DNA of 64,000 nt from Romboutsia sedimentorum (GTDB lineage Bacteria > Bacillota > Clostridia > Peptostreptococcales > Peptostreptococcaceae), in NCBI RefSeq assembly GCF_030131845.1, contig NZ_JASKYM010000001.1:372001-436000 (forward strand), in the 5' to 3' direction. Below the pieces are notes generated by a model. It saw only the letters and a program-made list of their open reading frames with translations, was not told the origin of the DNA and made no database searches. Shown here piece after piece: positions 60,811 to 64,000 of the stretch. Made by a program: the position numbers and the translations under genes. Position 1 is the stretch's first letter. Each line of letters opens with the position of its first letter.

Positions 60811-61548
60811 ATGAAAAATTATTATGGAAGCTTATGTACAACAATGTATGAAATCCTACACCCTGTTGCACCAAAAGATGAGCTAGATTTTTATTTATCT
60901 TATGCAAATAATGCTAGTACGATATTGGAACCTTTGTGTGGTAGTGGTAGATTCTTAGTCCCATTTATGGAGAATGGGCTTGATATACAAGGATTTGATT
61001 TATCTAAAGAAATGTTAGATGAGTTATTAATTAAAAAACCTTTAGCCAAAGTATTTCATAAATCCATTGATGATTTTGATACTAATAAAAAATATGATTA
61101 TATCTTTATAACATCAGGTTCAATGTCATTATTTACAACAGAAGAAGAAGTATTTAGAGTATTAGTTAAAATGAAAAAACTACTAACTAAAAATGGAAAG
61201 TTTGTATTTGCTGTTGCTAGTACTGTAAATAACCAAGTTCCACATGATGACTATGTAGAAGATTGCAGTGTTGAAACAGATAAAGGATATAAATTAATAT
61301 TAAAGAGTAAAAGTTACTTTAAAGAAGATAGTAAAGTTCTATATAATCCTAGCATCTATGAACTTTATGAAGGTGATAAATTGATTCAAAGTGAGGAAAT
61401 GGATTTTAGAATTAGACTTTATGATATAGGTGAATTAGATAAATTAATATTAAAAGCTGGATTTACTGATACAAAACTTTATTCATCATTTGATAAGTCA
61501 TTACCTATTGATGAAAATAGCAAAACACTACTATATGAGTGCAAATAA
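60811..61548 (+). CDS. Class I SAM-dependent methyltransferase
   Basis: 245 residues. LEPLCGSGRFLVPFMENGLD is motif I, IQGFDLSKEMLDEL motif II, YDYIFITSGSMSLFTT motif IV. The second half is a substrate lid (DDYVEDCSVETDKGYKLILK). In one operon with the AraC/GyrI regulator, suggesting that the regulator controls this enzyme in response to a small molecule. Confidence 0.85.
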   Translation: MKNYYGSLCTTMYEILHPVAPKDELDFYLSYANNASTILEPLCGSGRFLVPFMENGLDIQGFDLSKEMLDELLIKKPLAKVFHKSIDDFDTNKKYDYIFITSGSMSLFTTEEEVFRVLVKMKKLLTKNGKFVFAVASTVNNQVPHDDYVEDCSVETDKGYKLILKSKSYFKEDSKVLYNPSIYELYEGDKLIQSEEMDFRIRLYDIGELDKLILKAGFTDTKLYSSFDKSLPIDENSKTLLYECK

Positions 61549-61571
61549 AGTCCTTAAATTGTATTAACTAT

Positions 61572-61593
61572 TCCTTAAAAAACATTTTAAGGA
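61572..61593. terminator. Hairpin after the methyltransferase gene
   Basis: TCCTTAAAA-AACA-TTTTAAGGA, nine-bp stem. Confidence 0.6.
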
Positions 61594-61607
61594 GTCTAGT
61601 AAAAAAA

Positions 61608-61639
61608 AGCCAATTAAGGATTAAAAATCTTAGTTGGCT
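61608..61639 (+). terminator. Terminator after the methyltransferase gene
   Basis: AGCCAATTAAGG and TCTTAGTTGGCT pair with two G-U. An A run precedes it. A further inverted repeat TTTAGAATCTAATTAA lies at 61664-61695, next to the ATP-grasp relic. Confidence 0.6.
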
Positions 61640-61679
61640 CTAACACGTTCATAAACCTAAATTTTAGAATCTAATTAAC

Positions 61680-62281
61680 TTAATTAGATTCTAAAACCTT
61701 ATTAATCGATTTTTTTAATGCTTCTATAAATTTACCTTGCAATTCTGATGATAACTCAAGAATTGAAAGATAAGGGTTCAAATCTTCTAATTCAACAAGA
61801 AGAAGATTTCCATTTTCATCTCTACAAGCATCAATTCTTTGAATCCCATGATCTATGTTATTCCAATTGAATCTGCACCATCCTTTGGTTTTATAACATA
61901 CTTATCAACTTTAGGTAGTTTGTCAAAGTTATCTATTTTATCGATTGTTCTAATTACTGGATAATCTAAATCTGTTAGTTCCATTAAATAATCTTTGCCG
62001 TTCATATCGCTCTTACCATCAAAGGAATTATATGTTTTAAGATTCTTTGTTTTTATTTTATTTCTAAATTAATTATACTCATTAAGGAAGTTTGATGCAG
62101 GTCCAGCATTCCTAAATATTGTTAAATCAAACTTATCATTAAATGAATCCATATCTTTTGGATTACATATAACTAGCTTTAAGTTTTCTCTTAACTTAGA
62201 AGTTATAAATAAATCTTCTTCATAATAACGTCTACCGTTAGCGTTGTAATACAAGTCCGTTACAAATAATATTTTTTTCAT
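61680..62281 (-). pseudogene. Broken ATP-grasp-like enzyme gene
   Basis: ILFVTDLYYNANGRRYYEED and FDLTIFRNAGPASNFLNEYN start the gene, then a TAA. Downstream frames give DLDYPVIRTIDKIDNFDKLP, YVIKPKDGADSIG and, out of frame, GIQRIDACRDENGNLLLVEL plus EDLNPYLSIL. That last block is the metal-binding end of an ATP-grasp fold. One nonsense codon and at least one deletion with frame change make it non-functional. Confidence 0.7.
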
Positions 62282-62361
62282 TTGCCAATCCCCTTTTTAA
62301 TATACTTTAGCATATAATACTAAATATTCAAGCATTATTTATTATTGACCTTTCATATTAT

Positions 62362-62511
62362 CTATTCGCTAAAATAACTAGCTGTAGCAATTCCTATAAG
62401 TATATACATAGGAGTAAGAAGATATATTCCAAATGTATCTGCAAAAAACATTGCAGCACAATACAATATTAACGCCAATGCTACTAATATAAATTCCTTT
62501 TGAAATTTCAT
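62362..62511 (-). CDS. Very small membrane protein, 49 aa
   Basis: KFQKEFILVALALILYCAAM, FFADTFGIYLLTPMYILIGI: two helices in a short, complete gene with GGGGAG 5 bases before the ATG. The other minus-strand frame over the same bases (to 62572) has no ribosome site. Family not recognised. Confidence 0.55.
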   Translation of the reverse strand: MKFQKEFILVALALILYCAAMFFADTFGIYLLTPMYILIGIATASYFSE

Positions 62512-62891
62512 ATCCACTCCCCTTTAGAGTTTTACTAAATGAAAAACAAACTTTATTATATAAAACTAACATTTATTTTTTTTCAATAATATAAAACACT
62601 TATATTCTCAAAAAAACTATTCAACTATATTTTAGGGCTTTTTATATTATCCTTTTGACTAACAATTCTTGTAGTTATATAATATTTCGATTTCCCACAT
62701 AAAAAAAGACCTCTTCTAACTATTATAAAAAATCCTAATAGTATAAAATATATAACTGATGATATATTTTATCAATTATTTATAAAAAAATTAAGATTAA
62801 GTGATAATAAATATTTTTTTATTCGTTATATATAATGTAAAAGCTTTTACTTGCAATTATTCAATACTAGAAATAAATATAGGAGGTTTAT
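62512..62891. other. Gap without genes
   Basis: About 380 bases, very AT-rich, upstream of the sigma gene. AGGAGG at 62881-62886 is its ribosome site. Probably holds the sigma promoter, but I cannot place it. Nothing else seen. Confidence 0.5.
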
Positions 62892-63452
62892 ATGGGTTGT
62901 AATGAAACAAATTATATAAAAAGATTAAAAAAGAAGAAAGAAGACGCTTTAGACTTTATTGTTGATATTTACTTGCCTTTAGTTAAAGGTGTAACGTACA
63001 AGGTACTTTCACCTCTTAGAAATGAAGGCATAATAGAGGAGTGTATTAATGATGTATTTCTTTCAGTGTGGAACAATTCAGAAAAATTCACAGGAGATAC
63101 GAATGACTTTAAAAAGTGGATATGTGCGATTGCTAAGTTTAAGGCGATAGATTATTACCGAAAAGAGATAAAAAAAGCAGAAGTTATCTTAGAAGAAACT
63201 GATGTATTCGATAATAATTTAGTTGAAGATGAGATACTTGCTACCGAAGAAAGAAATGAGCTAATAAGAGTTATTAATTTATTAGAGCCTATGGATAGAG
63301 AAATATTCATTATGAAGTTTTTCTTAGGAATGAAATCAGAACTCATAGCTTCAAAGCTTGGCGTTACAAAGGCTAGTATAGACAATAAAATATACAGAGG
63401 TAAGAAAAAACTCAAAACAAAATTAGTAAATTTGAGATTGGGGGTAATGTAA
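62892..63452 (+). CDS. ECF-type RNA polymerase sigma factor (second)
   Basis: 186 residues. Region 2 (YLPLVKGVTYKVLSPLRNEG, IEECINDVFLSVWNNSEKF, FKKWICAIAKFKAIDYYRK) and region 4 (LEPMDREIFIMKFFLGMKSE, LIASKLGVTKASIDNKIYRG). One base separates its stop from the DUF4179 gene, as expected for a sigma/anti-sigma pair. Confidence 0.9.
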   Translation: MGCNETNYIKRLKKKKEDALDFIVDIYLPLVKGVTYKVLSPLRNEGIIEECINDVFLSVWNNSEKFTGDTNDFKKWICAIAKFKAIDYYRKEIKKAEVILEETDVFDNNLVEDEILATEERNELIRVINLLEPMDREIFIMKFFLGMKSELIASKLGVTKASIDNKIYRGKKKLKTKLVNLRLGVM

Positions 63453-63453
63453 T

Positions 63454-64000
63454 ATGAAGGATATCTATGAATTATTGAATGATGTTGATATAGATGAAAG
63501 TGAATTTGATGAAATAAAAGTTAATTATATTGAAAAAACTAAAGTTAAAAGAAAATTAAAAGATTCTATAAAAAAAGATTCTATAAAAAAGAAAAATAAT
63601 TGGAAGAAAAAAGCTATTGTTGCAGCTACCATAGGGGTTATTGCTACAGCAACTTTTGGAACAATATTTCCTTCATATGCAAAAAACATCCCTATAATAG
63701 GCGACATATTTAGAGCATTAGATAATGATAGAACGGGATTATATGATAATTACAAAGAAAATGCCAATGAAATTAATGTTACTAAGGAAAGCAAAGGAAT
63801 TAGTATAACAGTAAATGATGCTGTCTTTGATGGAAAGACAATAAACTTAACTTATACTATAGAAAGTGATAAAGACTTAGGAGATAAAATTTCCTTTAGT
63901 GGACGTTCGATTGTAATAAAAGGAGATGAATACACAGGTAGCACTGGAAGTTCACAAGTTGTAAAAATTGATAAAAATACTTATGTAGGACAATATAACA
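63454..64000 (+). CDS. D-UF4179 anti-sigma-factor-like protein (3' end outside window)
   Basis: 182 codons present and still open at 64000. A charged cytoplasmic part (DVDIDESEFDEIKVNYIEKT, with a duplicated KKDSIKK), one helix (AIVAATIGVIATATFGTIFP), then the DUF4179 domain (NIPIIGDIFRALDNDRTGLY, KGISITVNDAVFDGKTINLT). Anti-sigma factor for the gene just upstream, by context and family. Confidence 0.85.
   Translation, partial: MKDIYELLNDVDIDESEFDEIKVNYIEKTKVKRKLKDSIKKDSIKKKNNWKKKAIVAATIGVIATATFGTIFPSYAKNIPIIGDIFRALDNDRTGLYDNYKENANEINVTKESKGISITVNDAVFDGKTINLTYTIESDKDLGDKISFSGRSIVIKGDEYTGSTGSSQVVKIDKNTYVGQYN

Noticed and set aside
62378-62572. 64-codon minus-strand frame
   Set aside because: A different frame over the same bases gives a compact two-helix protein with a proper ribosome site at 62511.
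1-64000. tRNA or rRNA genes
   Set aside because: I found no cloverleaf with a 3' acceptor and no rRNA-like stretch on either strand by eye.

Overview
The window is low-GC, mostly single-gene DNA from a Gram-positive anaerobe, most likely Peptostreptococcaceae (Paraclostridium, Paeniclostridium, Romboutsia or Clostridioides relatives). The signs are the AT-rich codon use, strong GGAGG-type ribosome sites, TTG starts, AtoE and thiolase genes, an N-acetylmuramate recycling operon, Vat-like and AtoE-like genes of clostridial type, and sigma/DUF4179 pairs. I see no rRNA, tRNA or CRISPR array.

Layout. 0-2.3 kb: the end of an msrA-msrB fusion and atoE. 2.4-7.3 kb: a decayed strip of small membrane proteins, relics of atoE, of an ABC permease, of a zinc peptidase and of an ABC ATPase, plus a 55-residue bacteriocin-like peptide. 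7.3-11.9 kb: an intact two-component system with an ABC-2 exporter. 12-16.5 kb: cutC, an SdpI-like protein, a PadR-controlled membrane protein, an aminoglycoside phosphotransferase homologue and a methyltransferase. 16.67-17.23 kb: a roughly 558-nt noncoding element that I read as a large ornate structured RNA. 17.3-26.9 kb: XRE/DUF3169 pair, membrane proteins, fragments of DUF1906-type glycoside-hydrolase-like proteins, a truncated resolvase and an ECF sigma/anti-sigma pair. 27-29.4 kb: phzF beside relics of MocR, ornithine cyclodeaminase and aminotransferase genes. 29.5-41 kb: an array of small, mostly minus-strand single genes (acetyltransferases, MsrA, methyltransferase, VOC, NUDIX, lipoproteins, YidC) with a truncated Fic/VbhA module, a duplicated DUF1648 segment and two dispersed short repeats. 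41.4-49 kb: a foreign-looking FUSC exporter gene, TetR units, a CGGC protein, a threonine-synthase-like enzyme, a flavodoxin, an FMN-binding protein and thiolase. 50-51.6 kb: two XRE/membrane-protein pairs with strong palindromic operators. 51.7-57 kb: metallophosphoesterase and murR-mupG-murP-murQ. 57-64 kb: a Vat-like acyltransferase, GNAT, IS3 relic, AraC/methyltransferase pair, broken ATP-grasp gene, and a second ECF sigma/DUF4179 pair running off the end.

The outstanding object is the RNA at 16674-17231. Its ends pair in a continuous 27-bp helix whose only three non-Watson-Crick positions are G-U on the plus strand. It contains GAAA-capped hairpins, is more GC-rich than its surroundings, has no plus-strand gene, has a -10 box just upstream and is followed by an intrinsic terminator. 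Size and architecture fit the ROOL class of giant bacterial RNAs, but I could not test membership.

The second theme is gene debris. Many short relics are internally deleted or frameshifted copies of genes that are intact elsewhere in this same window (atoE, ABC permease, thiolase, methyltransferase, YcxB-like, permease-prefix protein, zinc-ribbon protein, Fic fragment). This points to repeated local duplication followed by deletion.
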